Positions 23,663 through 33,204 of a DNA stretch of 64,000 nt are shown here, piece after piece (the first letter of the stretch is position 1; each line of letters opens with the position of its first letter). Both the position numbers and the translations under genes were made by a program. Origin of the DNA: Euborellia annulipes (taxonomy: Eukaryota; Arthropoda; Insecta; Dermaptera; Anisolabididae); contig JAKCPI010009275.1 of the NCBI GenBank assembly GCA_023213315.1, positions 23,828 through 87,827 of the forward strand, read 5' to 3'. The notes under the pieces were generated by a model. The model was not told the origin of the DNA. It was given only the letters and a program-made list of their open reading frames with translations, and made no database searches.

Positions 23663-25485
23663 AGAAAACCTTGTGAATTTAATTCTCCTATTAAAATATA
23701 TACTCTTATTTTGCAATTTTTTAAAACTTTTCTTGTTGTAATTTGATGTCCTCAGATGTAAAAAAGGATCTTAAAATAAAATTTGCTCACCATCAGAAAA
23801 AAATCGAAGCTTATGGTTAAACGAGAGATAGGGCTTGAAGCTTCTCAAAATTTTTTGAAACTCTCCAAATCGGGGATTTCGGGACCGAACTATTTTTTCC
23901 TGAATTTGCGGGTGCAAAACTTTATTTCGAAATTCCAACAGGGAGTTTCCTCAAACAGAGCATGACTGACGAACACTCAGCTATCAGGGGATGCAAATTA
24001 CCTCAACTAATTGTATGTGAAGTCGAAGTTTCTTGGACTAAGTCGCGTGGAATGAGACGTTTGTTTTCGGGGTCGCAATGTTGTATCTTGGATAAACTAC
24101 TTGCCACAATTAAGTCCCCATCTAATAGCTTTAGCCTTAAGTACATGGATTAGTATATAGTGTATAGTGAAAAAATTTTATTGACCAAAATGGTAAATCG
24201 TAAAATCTGGTACAAATAATTTTATTTTACCTTTTCAAATTTGAAATTATTTGACGATTTACCATATACTTAAGGCTAAAGCTGTGGGTGTGGACTTAAT
24301 TGTGGCGCTCACTATACATGAGTGATAAATGTATTTTGCGTAATGTGCAAAGCATTGTTCTCTCTCGCTTATTTTGTGGGAATGATAACATCAATGAGAA
24401 GATTCCTTGCCATTTTACTCAAAATAAACTAATATACTTGTATTACTAACTCAATATTGAAAGACTGGACAATGAAATTGTCCGTTTCGATTTCATATTT
24501 TATAAATCAATATAATATATAGGGTGCGGCAGCATAACTTCCTTTTTTCAAAACGCAATAAAACCCATTTTATGAATCAGATTTTTCAAATTATTTTTTA
24601 TAATGTATGCACAATATCTAAAGTTTTGTTTTACACAGTTTTAAAAATCCTAGTAGGTAGGTGACACCCCCCCCCCCCCCATTGCCAGAAATTGGCGTTT
24701 GTCATGACTCTTAGTCTCAGCAGGTATGATAATTTCTTCCCGGAATATGACCTTCAGGCCCTGTATGGATGTTGGGCGGTTGACATAAACGCGGGATTTC
24801 AAAAAACCCCACAAAAAAATCCCGGAACGCCTCATCTCAATAAGAGGCGATTTGGAGTAACCAGGCCGCTCCCCGGACTTGGCACTGTGCGATTTTTTTG
24901 TGGGATTTTCTGAAATTTTATGTCAACCGCTCAAGAACAATATAAGACCTGAAGGCCAAATTCCGGGAAGAAATTGCCAACCCACTGACATGCTGGTAAG
25001 TCATGACAAACGCCAGAAATCGATTTATTCAGTGTATGGACAATAAGAGGCGTCACCTACCTGACATGATTTTCAAAACTAAAACTTCAGATATTGTAAT
25101 TACATTACAAAAAATAATTTAAAAAATCTGATTCATAAAATGTGTTTTATTGCGTTTTGAAAAAGGGAAGTTATGATGCCGTACCATGTACAAAGATAAT
25201 TTAGTTCCAATTAAAATTTTTAACATGTTTTTACTTTTTTTTTTTTAGATTCAAGAAACACTTCAGAATGAAATTTCAGAGGATTTAAAATTTTATCAAC
25301 TTTTCACCGAACTTTCTTTACTTAAAAATGAAAATTTTAATATAGAGAATTTAAAAAATTTGCAAAGAAAATATCAAAATCTCGAAGAAATAAATATAGA
25401 AGAGGATCAAAACGACATAAATATAATCAGAGAAATAAATCATTTCCCTCACGATCGAATTTCTGCTGAAGAAGAAACAGTATAA
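7519..25485 (+). CDS. MSH4: MutS homolog 4 (MSH4), meiotic crossover protein, 18 exons
   Basis: Exons: 7519-7585, 7792-8332, 8392-8475, 8553-8650, 9796-9944, 11290-11477, 11539-11660, 12139-12356, 12412-12603, 12960-13146, 15157-15293, 15699-15802, 15901-16120, 16710-16811, 17077-17190, 17281-17489, 20863-21085, 25249-25485. All junctions are GT-AG and keep phase, giving about 1063 aa ending in TAA. MSH4 pairs with MSH5 as a sliding clamp that stabilises meiotic recombination intermediates; it lacks the MutS mismatch-binding domain. Visible: a Ser/Asn-rich N-terminus (to about residue 260, with eight Asn in a row), EGRGQSRGEVGIAALD (exon 5), the lever and clamp region with SIRPDINGLLDVAKRVY, Walker A GPNMSGKS (about 782-789), Walker B IIIDELCRGT (about 860) and the ATHY switch. 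Known MSH4 proteins are near 936 aa; the N-terminal extension explains the excess. DELGRGT is altered to DELCRGT. An AATAAA follows the stop near 25516. The exon 13 acceptor (15901) was chosen by protein similarity. Confidence 0.93.
9970..10601. mobile_element. hAT-type element with 8-bp TSD in an MSH4 intron
   Basis: A 632-bp insertion with ends TAGAGCCCAG and CGGGCTCTA, flanked by the exact duplication ATGATTAC (9962-9969 and 10602-10609). It lies in the intron after MSH4 exon 5, only 25 bp past the donor. The interior is rich in ATGCA and TGCAT words (ATATGCACAA, CATGCATTTGCATG). No transposase frame is seen. Confidence 0.8.
10616..11145. repeat. Fold-back family B element, single copy
   Basis: Starts with TTTGACGTGACCACGTCTT, the same end that closes the larger element at 40930-42900. 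It carries GAACGGCTAATCAGATCAGAC and CCGCG-rich blocks that are the reverse complement of segments in the 337-bp array there. It sits in the MSH4 intron directly after the hAT element, 6 bp past its right TSD. Only one array-like segment is present, so this may be the unexpanded form. Confidence 0.6.
11790..11915 (-). repeat. tRNA-type SINE (truncated), minus orientation
   Basis: On the minus strand the block reads GGGTTCGCATCCCGTCTCATG, then ATTTATTTCAATTTAATTGG, then AAATGGCC and CCGATG. This is the 3' part of the SINE family found complete at 28830-29010. The box A part is missing. It lies in the intron between MSH4 exons 7 and 8. Confidence 0.6.
13262..13360 (-). repeat. tRNA-type SINE head, diverged
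   Basis: On the minus strand the stretch has GGGGGCTCGCTGGTTTTGCG, then an arm and GATCCCTGTTCAAATCCTGG, a degenerate box B. It resembles a tRNA-derived head but no functional tRNA fold is convincing. It lies in the large intron between MSH4 exons 10 and 11. Confidence 0.4.
13394..14286. repeat. Nested palindromic element (outer family C, inner family D)
   Basis: The outer ends TGTAGTAGAAGGAGAATAAA and its reverse complement form inverted arms (13394-13560 and about 14150-14286). A second, almost perfect palindrome of about 486 bp (13581-14066) sits inside, with arms GGAAGGTGAAGAAAATAGAC and its complement and a centre near 13830. The outer element was evidently split by the inner one. Both contain a CTGANGA / hairpin / GAAAC arrangement (13463-13491 minus, 13638-13668 minus, 13979-14009 plus; a decayed outer copy at 14199-14220). 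No protein is encoded. It lies in the intron between MSH4 exons 10 and 11. Confidence 0.75.
14401..15067. repeat. Fold-back family A element, intact copy
   Basis: Two arms of about 250 bp are inverted copies, starting AGTCGGAGAGCTGG and ending CCAGCTCTCCG, joined by a centre that repeats AAGTGAACGGTTCGG and its complement. The same family occurs at 40651-43250, split by another element. Open frames inside the arms (for example one starting MNFCGKPHSFRDICEKPSS) occur on both strands because the arms are palindromic; they match no known protein and are not called genes. It lies 90 bp before MSH4 exon 11. Confidence 0.75.
18436..18631. mobile_element. hAT-type MITE with 8-bp TSD
   Basis: A 196-bp element with ends CAGGGCCGGAACTAG and CTAGATCCGGCCCTG, flanked by the exact duplication AACAATTC (18428-18435 and 18632-18639). 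It has a long G tract just inside the left end. A truncated copy lies at 59915-60070. It interrupts a larger palindrome of the intron. Confidence 0.85.
20101..20222. repeat. Low-complexity G/T homopolymer tract
   Basis: A G run is followed by about 100 bases of almost pure T with rare G or C, then A-rich sequence. Such length and purity is hard to sequence and may not be accurate. Similar tracts are at 23400-23660 and 56316-56395. Confidence 0.7.
21513..21778 (+). repeat. tRNA-type SINE, complete
   Basis: Head: GGCGTAATTGGTAGCGCACC (box A-like), then an arm, then GGGTTCGGATCCCAGGCAGT (box B). Body: ATTTAAGCCATTTGGATACC with its inverted partner, then GAATGCCTGG. Tail: AAAGTCTTATATGGCCTGAG, TTGCCGAAAAGACT, GTGTGTTTGGG and a poly-A run. 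The same layout appears at 57683-57952, inverted at 32815-33065 and 60110-60690, and 5'-truncated at 29637-29850. SINEs of this kind are transcribed by RNA polymerase III and copied by a partner LINE. It lies in the MSH4 intron after exon 17. Confidence 0.75.
22390..23190. other. MSH4 intron 17 segment, nothing recognised
   Basis: A/T-rich intron sequence with no exon, RNA gene or transposon end that I recognise. The run TTGACCGGCCCTATCTCGG... to AAACTTAGGATAGGCATCC (about 22795-23020) is less AT-rich and reads like part of a dispersed repeat, but no second copy occurs in the window. Confidence 0.3.
23193..23694. repeat. Palindromic element split by a homopolymer-rich insert
   Basis: The left arm starts ATAGGAGAATTAAATTCACA and continues to GAAACAGAAA-type sequence; the right arm returns through the same words in reverse complement, ending at GTGAATTTAATTCTCCTA. 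The centre (23262-23354) carries two CTGAAGA / hairpin / GAAAT arrangements facing each other. Between the inner and outer part of the right arm lies 23400-23660, made almost wholly of runs of C, G, T and A. That insert has no partner in the left arm. It lies in MSH4 intron 17. Confidence 0.7.
24104..24305. repeat. Palindromic MITE
   Basis: Ends CCACAATTAAGTCC and GGACTTAATTGTGG bound inverted arms of about 70 bp with CTTTAGCCTTAAGTA and its complement. Non-coding, within MSH4 intron 17. The stretch before it, about 23880-24000, belongs to a repeat also found at 11915-12035 and 59690-59870 (GTCAAACAGA and CAGACGGAC words). Confidence 0.6.
24523..25185. repeat. Fold-back element with Tc1/mariner-like ends
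   Basis: Ends GGTGCGGCAGCATAACTT and AAGTTATGATGCCGTACC are inverted copies with few mismatches, and the similarity extends inward about 300 bp on each side (AAACGCAATAAAAC, TTTGTCATGACT). The flanks end in TA on the left, but a clear TSD could not be fixed. No transposase is present. It lies about 60 bp before the last MSH4 exon. Confidence 0.65.
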
Positions 25486-25728
25486 TTTTTTACTATTCAA
25501 AAATGTTCCATAATTAATAAAAAAAATGTTTTCTTATTCAATTTTTATCTTTCTACAAGAAAAGAATAATATCTTGATTCTTTTTAAATTCACTTCTAGT
25601 TCCAATTAATTTTACTCACTTGATTTGATGATTTGTTTGTGGTTTCACACTTCCTTCCTGTTCGTAATAAGAAGTCATTTAAGATTAGCTCCAGTGTTTT
25701 TAAGCATATGATTGAATAATATTTCACA

Positions 25729-28700
25729 ATGCTAAGCTTACTAATTTTCTTAACTCTACATGAGTTTATATTAAGTGATAAATTATGTGATAAAAATATA
25801 ACCGTAAGTGGAAAGGTGAAAGATGGAAATATTCTCCATGCAAATAATGGTGCAATTTTTCCTTCTAATTATTTTCGAAAAATAAATTCTTCTGAGAATT
25901 TATTTGTAGCTTGTGAATGTTCTGAATCGGCTCCATGTATCTGGAAATGTTGTCCTGATGGTTACCTTATTGAGGACGGAGGCAAATGTCTACCTGGTTC
26001 TCATCCTCTTATTCAACCATTCGAGGTAATTCCATTTCTCTGTTTTATTACTTTTCTTTTTTTTTCTTTTACTCTTCTCCTATCTTCTCTATGAAATATA
26101 AGAGTAAAGTGGTTTTCATAAAATTTCAACAGCAAAATGAGAATATACATTTTAAAGAGCATCTAAAAAAAATTGAATGTAATTTTTCAGTTGTTTTTCG
26201 ATTTTCTCAAAATTCGCTCCAACGATTTTTTAGATGTATATTCTCATTTTGCCATTGAAATCTTTTTTAAGATCACTTTACTCTTGTACTCCATAAGAAA
26301 GATAGGAGAAATAGTTGCCATGGTAACAAAATATAAATTTTTTCCCATACTTATAAATTTTATATCTTGAATTCAAATGTATCGTACTGTCGGAGCCTAA
26401 ATATATGTCGACACACAAAATCTGGTGGGACAAGCACAGTACACAACTTTCTCTTGCCGAAGGGTAAGAGAAAGTTGTGTGCTGTGCGACCAGTCACACC
26501 AGATTTTTTACAATGATTGATATTAATCGGCAATATTTAAATACGTATTTGTATTTAATAAAAAAAAAAATCTATGAACAAATAAATTGCTCCAATACTC
26601 ATTTCTTATAGCGGCTAGCAGCCTTGGCCGTGAGTACAAATCAGGCATTTCTGGACCTTGTACTTTTGTGTGAAGGTCGCCAGATTCATTTATTCATTAT
26701 TTTGGGAAAATATAATAAAAATTTAAGAATAATGAAAAAGAAAAAAGGAATTAAAAATAAATAATCTTCATTTGTCGTGTATTTTTTTTATTTTATCATA
26801 AAGAATTATATTATTTTAATTTTTAATATAATACTTAATGAAAAATTAAAAAAATATCCAGTAGAAGAGAACAACCTCCTCTCAAAACTACATCGGCAGT
26901 AAAAAAAATAAATCTTCTTTCTTCGCCTTAACCCCGCGGTGCAGGGTCGGCGGAGGGAGTTTTTGCGACCAGAAAGAAATAAAACATGCCGGCCCGTCGC
27001 ACGGTCTGACGCCTGTTGAAAATATAGAAGGAAAGAGACTGACTTGCAAAGAAAAGAAATACTGTCAGTCCCAGCTAGGGCAGCTCGTGGTCGCCATCCA
27101 CGTACCCACAAGATGTGGCCCCCTGAGCAAAGTAAAAAATAAAAATAAATAAATCTCTTTCCTTCTTTACCCCTGGACAATAACTTTTGAAATTATATTG
27201 ACTACCCTAACAAAATAATAATATGAATAAATAATTTTTTCTGAAAGATTTAAAAAAAAACAAACAATATTTTCATCTTTTTTTCTATATCAGAACTTTC
27301 TTTCGCTCCCTTCGGCTTACTAATATTGATTGATTTTTTTATTTTTCTAAAAAAAATTTAAATTAATTTTGTTTTTATTTTTCCAGGTATATTCGGATGA
27401 TGATGAGAAAAAGAAAATGAGTATTTTATATAATGACCCGCATAAGCATAGAAGATATCAATTGGACCCGAATGAAACCTCGGATGCCAGTAGGCTTTTT
27501 TCAAATGGATCATTATTATTAGAAGAAACACAATTTATTTTAACCAATGATAAGTTTTGTTTAGAGGTAATACAAATTCAATCTCATTGTTCAAAATAAT
27601 GAAAAATTTATTTCAATTGAATTGACCACCAAACATTTGAAATAAAAAGGGATGAGGTCTAAATGGATTCCGAAAAGACCTTAAACACAAATATTATTTT
27701 TTCAAGATTATTTAAATTCTCTCAATAATTACATTCATAATCTTGGCCTTAATCATTTTAAAGAAGCCGTATTTATCCATTTCTCAATGTTTCTCTTTTT
27801 TTCTCTCTATCCATCTGTTAAACAGATGTTGTGATAGTAAAATTTAAATGTTACATAGGATAGTTAAAATAAAAAAAACTCTAGGAGCACAATCAGCTTA
27901 TTTTATCTCGGTTAAATTTATTTATTTTTCCCAATAAAACAATCTGGTCATTTAAATTACATGTATTTCTGCCAAAATAAACGAAAAGACCCCACTATAA
28001 ATTATACTCAATACCCTTTTACTTATCACGCGCTGCTCATTCTACCTTCAGTCGCGTACCTTGAGAGGGACATTTCTTCCTTCTGGATCTCCCACCACAC
28101 GTTATTTTAAAGTGAATCCTAGGGCTGGACGGTAAACCGGTTTACCGGTAAAAACCGGTAAAAATTTTTTACCGAAAACGCGGTAACGAACCTCTAATTC
28201 GATAAAAACCGGTTTTTTTTCGAAAGCCGGTAAAAACCTATTTTTTCGGGCGGTAAAAAATTTTGGTTCGGCGAGAAAAAAAATGTTCCGCGGCGGCAAA
28301 CCAAATTGTGGTTCCGCGGCGGCAAAAAATTGGCGTCTCTAAAAAAAGGTAAAATATTTTTCCGGCCGGGGAAAAATTTTGGTCCCGCGGAAAAAAAAAT
28401 GTTTCGGCAAAAAATTGGCTCTCTAAAAAAAAGGTAAAATATTTTTCCGGTCGGGGAAAAATTTTGGTTCCGCGAAAAAAAAAAAAATGTTTCGGCAAAA
28501 AATTGGCGTCTCTAAAAAAAAAAGGTAAAATATTTTTTCGGCCTGGGAAAAATTTTGGTTCCGCAAAGAAAAAAAATGTTCCGCGGCGGCAAACTTTGGT
28601 TCCGCGGGCGGTAAAAAATTTTTACCGACTTTCGAGAAAAACCGGTTTTTTTTTCATTATCGAGGTCGGTAATGAAAATCCATTACCGTCCAGCCCTAGT

Positions 28701-31700
28701 GAATCCTTTTAAAACAATTTTTTTATTTTTATTTTTTTTTTTTTTTTGTCTTTTTGCCTTCTGAGGCCATTTTGAACCCGTTCCTATTTATTTCATTTGA
28801 TTGGTAGCCAATTTAATTAAAATAAACTTTTGCCCTCGGGCCTTGGTGTAGTAGTTAGCGTGTTGACCATTTGTACCAATGGTTGCGGGTTTGCATCCCG
28901 ACCCAGGCGACAAAATTTATTTCAATTTAATTGGATACCAATCAATTGAAATAAATAGGGAGGGGGTCTAAATGGCCTTCGATTCCGAAAAAGACCTTAA
29001 ACGAATTTAAAATAAAATAAATAAATAAACTTTTATCTTCCAGGTTAGGACTAAAAGCAAACTTCTGAGGCGAGGCTTGTATTTTCGGCCCTTTATAAAA
29101 AAAATAACAATAACAAAATAATAATAAATGGATTATAAGAAAAAAAAATCTGGTTCTAATTTAAGTGATGTGCTGTCACACCAGATTTTTTTGACTCTAG
29201 ATATATTTAGTTACTTCAATTGATTGGTGGCCAATTCAATTAAAAATAAATTTTTATCGTCAGAGACGGGATGCAAACCCCTGACTTCTGCAAATAGCAC
29301 CAGAAACGATAATATATTAAAACCTAAAATTGGGGGGAGAGAAATTTTTCTTTGTTGATTATCTCAAAAACTAGTTTTCGAAAAAAACATGAAAGAATAA
29401 AACTTTTTAAAATTTCAAAAAGCATCTATTATATATTAATATTTTTTATTATATCATCTGGCATTCTCTTCCCGTTAGAATTTCGAAAGGAAATTCCAGA
29501 ACCTCGAGAATTTGCCCATTGGAAGGCATTGAATTTTGTCTTGCCTTTTGAAAAATTAAAGACAATTAAATTTAATAATTATTAAATAAATAAATCTCAA
29601 ATTAAAAATTTTTATAATTTATATTTTTTTTTTATAGACATTGAGGGTTCGAATCCCAGGCAGTCCGATGATTTTATTTAAGCCATTTGGATACCAAATG
29701 GCTTAAATAAGAATGCCTGGACCCCCAATAGATATATTTACAAATAACGAGTATTTAAAGTCTTAAATGACCTAAGTTGCCGATAATACTGTGTGTATGC
29801 GTGTGTGAATGTGTGTGTGATTGGGAAAAAAAGTGTGTTTTTTAAAAACAATAATCTTTGTTTATTTCCAGGTAGATGCGTTGAGTGGTTCAATCGTCCC
29901 TTTTGTTCCGTTTCCAGATTCAGATGAGCCAGAACCAGAAAAACAATTTATTTTTCCTATTGGCATGATTATATCAGAACCATTTTTATTAATCACCTTC
30001 CTTATATATGCAATTGAACCATCTTTAAAATCTCTCCACGGCCAATGTCTCATGGGAAATGTTATTTCTCTCTTCATTGCTTATCTCTTCTTGGCTATCA
30101 CTCAACTGGGTTCTTTGCAAGTCAATAGTTTTTTATGCATTTCATCAGGTAATTTTCTTCTTATCTAATAAATTTTAATTTTATTTTTTAATTATTTATT
30201 TTTGTTTTAGGATTTATTATTCAATTTTCATTTTTATCTCATTTCTTTTGGCTTAATGTAATGTGTTTTGATTTGTGGTGGACGTTCAGGTAATTTTTCA
30301 AGTATTGAGAATATCTAAAACATCGTCCCCCTGCTTGTCGTTAGCTATTAGAAATATGTAGGGAAAATACATGTATAATTTTTTTGGTTGTTATTAAAGA
30401 AAAATTGATAGTTTCAGGTAAACTATCTTTAATTGTTTCTACTATGTTTCGGTCCATCATTCTGTGACCTCCTTCAGCTATAATTCAGATACAATCTTAA
30501 ATAATCTTACAGTTCAGAATGTATTAAATTTCGACGTGTTATTGATTGTATCTGAATTATATCTGGAATAGGCCACGGAATGTCCAACCAAATCTTTTAT
30601 AAAAAATCTGAATGAAGTGAAATAAATTATCATATTTTTACAATACTAATAATATCCAAATATACTTGGTCCTTATAATAATAATTTTAAAGGTCTTTTA
30701 TATGAAAAATGGAAGACAAATTTGTGCATAACTTTTTATTTAAAACTTTATTTTCTTTTTTACATGAAAAATAAATTTTAGATCTCTGAAAAAAGCTTCG
30801 AGAAGAAAAGAAAATAAAAAATATCTTCTTTATTCGCTTTATGCTTGGGGTTGGCCCTTTTTAATATTTCTTGTCTCCTTAATTTTTGACTTCACCCCAA
30901 CGCTAAGGAACAATATAATTACACCAAGATTCGGAGAAACGAATTGTTGGTTCAATAAGCAAAGTAATTGTCATTTTTGTTTTTTTATTTTTAATTAAAC
31001 TAGGAAATATCAAGAAAAATTTAATTTAATTTCTATTTTGTTTTAGATACCTGGGCCCTTTTATTTTATTTTTATCTTCCAATTGGCCTTGTGGTCTTAA
31101 GTAATATGATTTTTTTTATCGCTACAGCAATTAATATTTTACGGTTGAAAAAAGAAACAGCAATTTTAAAAGGTCCAGAAAGTCGTAAAAATAGCGAGAG
31201 AGCAGAAAAACAAAAACAAAGGTAAAAAAAAGTTTATACTTTATCTCATCTGGTGTGAGATGCACAGAACACAATTTTCAATTACCGAAGATTAGAGAAA
31301 GTTGTGTGCTGGGCGACCAGTCACACCAGATTTTTTTTTAAGTTAATATCCTTGAAGAGAAAAAAAAAATAATTCAACAGTGCTCTGTAGAGATAAATAT
31401 ACAGCCAAATTTTATTTTATTTAATTTAATAAAAATTCTTAATCATTTGCTAAGGTGTCGGTTCGTGTTTGAATCATCTTCCGAGCTGTGATTTTGTCTT
31501 TATGTTTTTATACAATACATTTAAACTTTAAATTTTAAAAACTTCTTCAAAGAAAATTGATACAGTATAAAATAGTTGAATATAATCTCAAAATGTTTTT
31601 GCCATTTATAAAAAACATTTTGAAATCATTTTCAAACGAAACGTTAGCAAGTCATTAAGAATTTTTATTAAATTAAATGAAATAAAATTTGGCTGCATTC

Positions 31701-32374
31701 TTCTTGTGAAATATCCATGGGCGTAAATAGAGAATTTGGCTGGGAGGGGACCTTGGGACCAGCTGCTATCCTCCCTGGGGGGGACCAACTATTCTCCGGA
31801 GGGCCTGGAAAGCCCCATATTTTTTCCAATTTTTCTTGGGGCAAGGCTTTCTGGGAGGGGGGGGCACCCCCTAGTTACGCCCATGGAAATATTCCTTCTT
31901 ACCTTTGGCATAATATTACAGCTTAAACAACATCTTCAATTACTATATAGACCTATATTTTGTTTTAATTCATCAGAATGCAAGGAACATTTTACATTAA
32001 AAAAATAAATAAATAAATTTTCCATCTATATAGTGAATAAAATATGAAATGAATTTTATTTTTTCAATCTATAAGTCAATTTAAATAATTATAACTTTTT
32101 TTTTTTTAGATTTGCTCTCTACTTAAAACTCTTTGCGGTAATGGGAGTCAATTGGAGTCTGGAACTTATTTCTTGGAAGTTAGATACATTAAGTTATATT
32201 TGGTATATAACTGATTTTATGAATACGCTACAAGGAGTATTTATTTTTCTCATTTTTGTATGGAAGGAAAATGTCCGAAAATTAATTTATAAAAGAGTAC
32301 GCTGCTCACACGATGAATCATTAGAAGATGCTCCGAGTATTTCTTTTCATAGCTCAAGAAACTCCAAAGTTTAG
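25729..32374 (+). CDS. Methuselah-like G-protein-coupled receptor, 7 exons
   Basis: Exons: 25729-26025, 27387-27566, 29872-30148, 30211-30289, 30782-30963, 31047-31221, 32110-32374. All junctions are GT-AG and in phase; the product is 484 aa ending in TAG. It looks like a secretin-class receptor of the arthropod Methuselah family. Residues 1-16 are a hydrophobic signal peptide. The ectodomain has the Methuselah cysteine pattern, including ACECSESAPCIWKCCPDG (about 64-81). Seven hydrophobic segments follow, roughly at 185-207, 221-239, 252-272, 295-318, 345-367, 400-420 and 430-455. The third holds FWLNVMCFDLWWTFR, the most characteristic family motif. The C-terminal tail is short and Ser-rich. 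Length matches the family (about 480-520 aa). The ligand cannot be inferred. The gene starts 243 bp after the MSH4 stop; exon 1 could have upstream non-coding parts. Confidence 0.9.
26100..26515. repeat. Two palindromic repeats in GPCR intron 1
   Basis: 26100-26365 holds inverted copies of a repeat (TTTTAAAGAGCATCTAAAAA; GAGAATATACATTTT and its complement). 26395-26512 is a second palindrome: GTCGACACACAAAATCTGGT at the left and GACCAGTCACACCAGATT at the right, centred on AACTTTCTCTT. Both families recur across the window (31240-31335, 49580-49620, 19296-19370). Confidence 0.6.
28120..28698. mobile_element. hAT-type MITE with 8-bp TSD (TAGGGCTGGACGG family)
   Basis: A 579-bp element with ends TAGGGCTGGACGGTAA and TTACCGTCCAGCCCTA, flanked by the exact duplication GTGAATCC (28112-28119 and 28699-28706). 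Inside are several repeats of a unit with GTTCCGCGG, GGCGGCAAA and AAGGTAAAATATTTTT. A second copy lies at 54063-54557. Open frames inside are translated simple repeats. It is in GPCR intron 2. Confidence 0.9.
28830..29010 (+). repeat. tRNA-type SINE (CTCGGGCCTTGGTGTAG family)
   Basis: Head: CCTTGGTGTAGTAGTTAGCG (box A-like), an arm, and GCGGGTTTGCATCCCGACCC (box B). Body: inverted words ATTTCAATTTAATTGG and CAATTGAAATAAAT, then GGTCTAAATGGCC and CCGAAAAAGACCTTAAA. A close relative is at 45411-45560 and truncated ones at 11790-11915, 27620-27690 and 29210-29290. The body differs from the AAGCCATTTGG family but the tail words are shared. Confidence 0.7.
29637..29850 (+). repeat. tRNA-type SINE, 5'-truncated
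   Basis: Starts inside the box B (GAGGGTTCGAATCCCAGGCA) and continues through AAGCCATTTGGATACC, GAATGCCTGG, AAAGTCTTAAATGACC, TTGCCG and GTGTGTGAATG. It ends about 20 bp before GPCR exon 3, so its T/A-rich tail borders the acceptor site. Confidence 0.65.
31716..31885. mobile_element. hAT-type MITE with near-exact 8-bp TSD
   Basis: A 170-bp element with ends CATGGGCGTAAATAGAGAAT and GTTACGCCCATG. The flanks are GAAATATC (31708-31715) and GAAATATT (31886-31893), seven of eight bases the same. The interior is G-rich. It lies in the last GPCR intron; a fragment of the same family is at 6540-6640. Confidence 0.75.
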
Positions 32375-32460
32375 TCATTTAACTTTTTTATACCATAAAC
32401 ACTAAATATGTATATATTCATTATGTGAAGAACTGTAAAGAACGAGACATGAGTTATAAA

Positions 32461-33196
32461 CAGAGTTGGTATAGAATTTTCCCAGGTGGGCAAAACCCAC
32501 TGGGTTTTTCAATTAAAAAACCCACTGTTATTTGGGTTTTTACTCTTTCTTACTTAGGCCTATATATGAAATATATATCATCATTATCATTGTTATATAC
32601 ATAAAGCGCTAGCCAATGACTTCCTGTTCCTGTGTGTATGTGCTTGTTCTCTCGCTGATTGACCAGATTTACAGGAAGTGGAGTTAGGGAGGGAAATTTA
32701 AAGAGTACGCTGATTTTCTCAAAAATCGCTCCAAAGACTTTGATAAAAATTCATAAATCAACTATTTTTTAGATGCTCTTTAAAATGTATATTCTCATTT
32801 TGCTTATATTTCTTTTTTTTTTTTTTTTTAAACATTCACACTTTTTTCTTATTCACACTCACATTCACACAGTCTTTTCGGCAACTTAGGCCATTTAAGA
32901 CTTTGACGATAACCGTTATGAATATTATTTAGGGTCCAGGCATTCTTATTTAAGCCATTTGGTATCCAAATGGCTTAAATAAAATCATCGGTCTACCTGG
33001 TGTCCGAACCCGCGACGTTTGGTATACGAGGTTAGCACGCCTCTACACCAAGCCCCGAGGGCTGCTTATATTTCAATTTTTTTTTTTTTTCAATAATATT
33101 GAAATTTATATAAAATTGAGTAGAGCAGAAAAGATAAATCACACCTAGCTAAAAGAAACAAAAATCCGAAAAAAACCCGGATTTTTTCCAACCCTG
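32461..33196. mobile_element. hAT-type element with 8-bp TSD and a nested SINE
   Basis: Ends CAGAGTTGG and CCAACCCTG are flanked by the exact duplication GTTATAAA (32453-32460 and 33197-33204). The element is 736 bp, of which 32815-33065 is a SINE inserted later; the remaining 480 bp is non-coding and includes AACCCACTG words near the left end. It lies just downstream of the GPCR stop codon. Confidence 0.8.
32815..33065 (-). repeat. tRNA-type SINE, complete, inside a hAT element
   Basis: On the minus strand: head with CTTGGTGTAGAGGCGTGC, box B GCGGGTTCGGACACCAGG, body AAGCCATTTGGATACC, then GAATGCCTGG, tail AAAGTCTTAAATGGCCTAAG, TTGCCGAAAAGACTG, GTGTGAATG, and poly-A (poly-T on the plus strand near 32812-32830). 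Same family as 21513-21778. Confidence 0.7.
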
Positions 33197-33204
33197 GTTA
33201 TAAA

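Noticed and set aside
28102..28712. Open frames with FFFPRDQNF-type repeats here and at 54048-54589
   Set aside because: Translations of the internal repeats of the hAT MITE family; open in several frames on both strands and bounded by the transposon ends.
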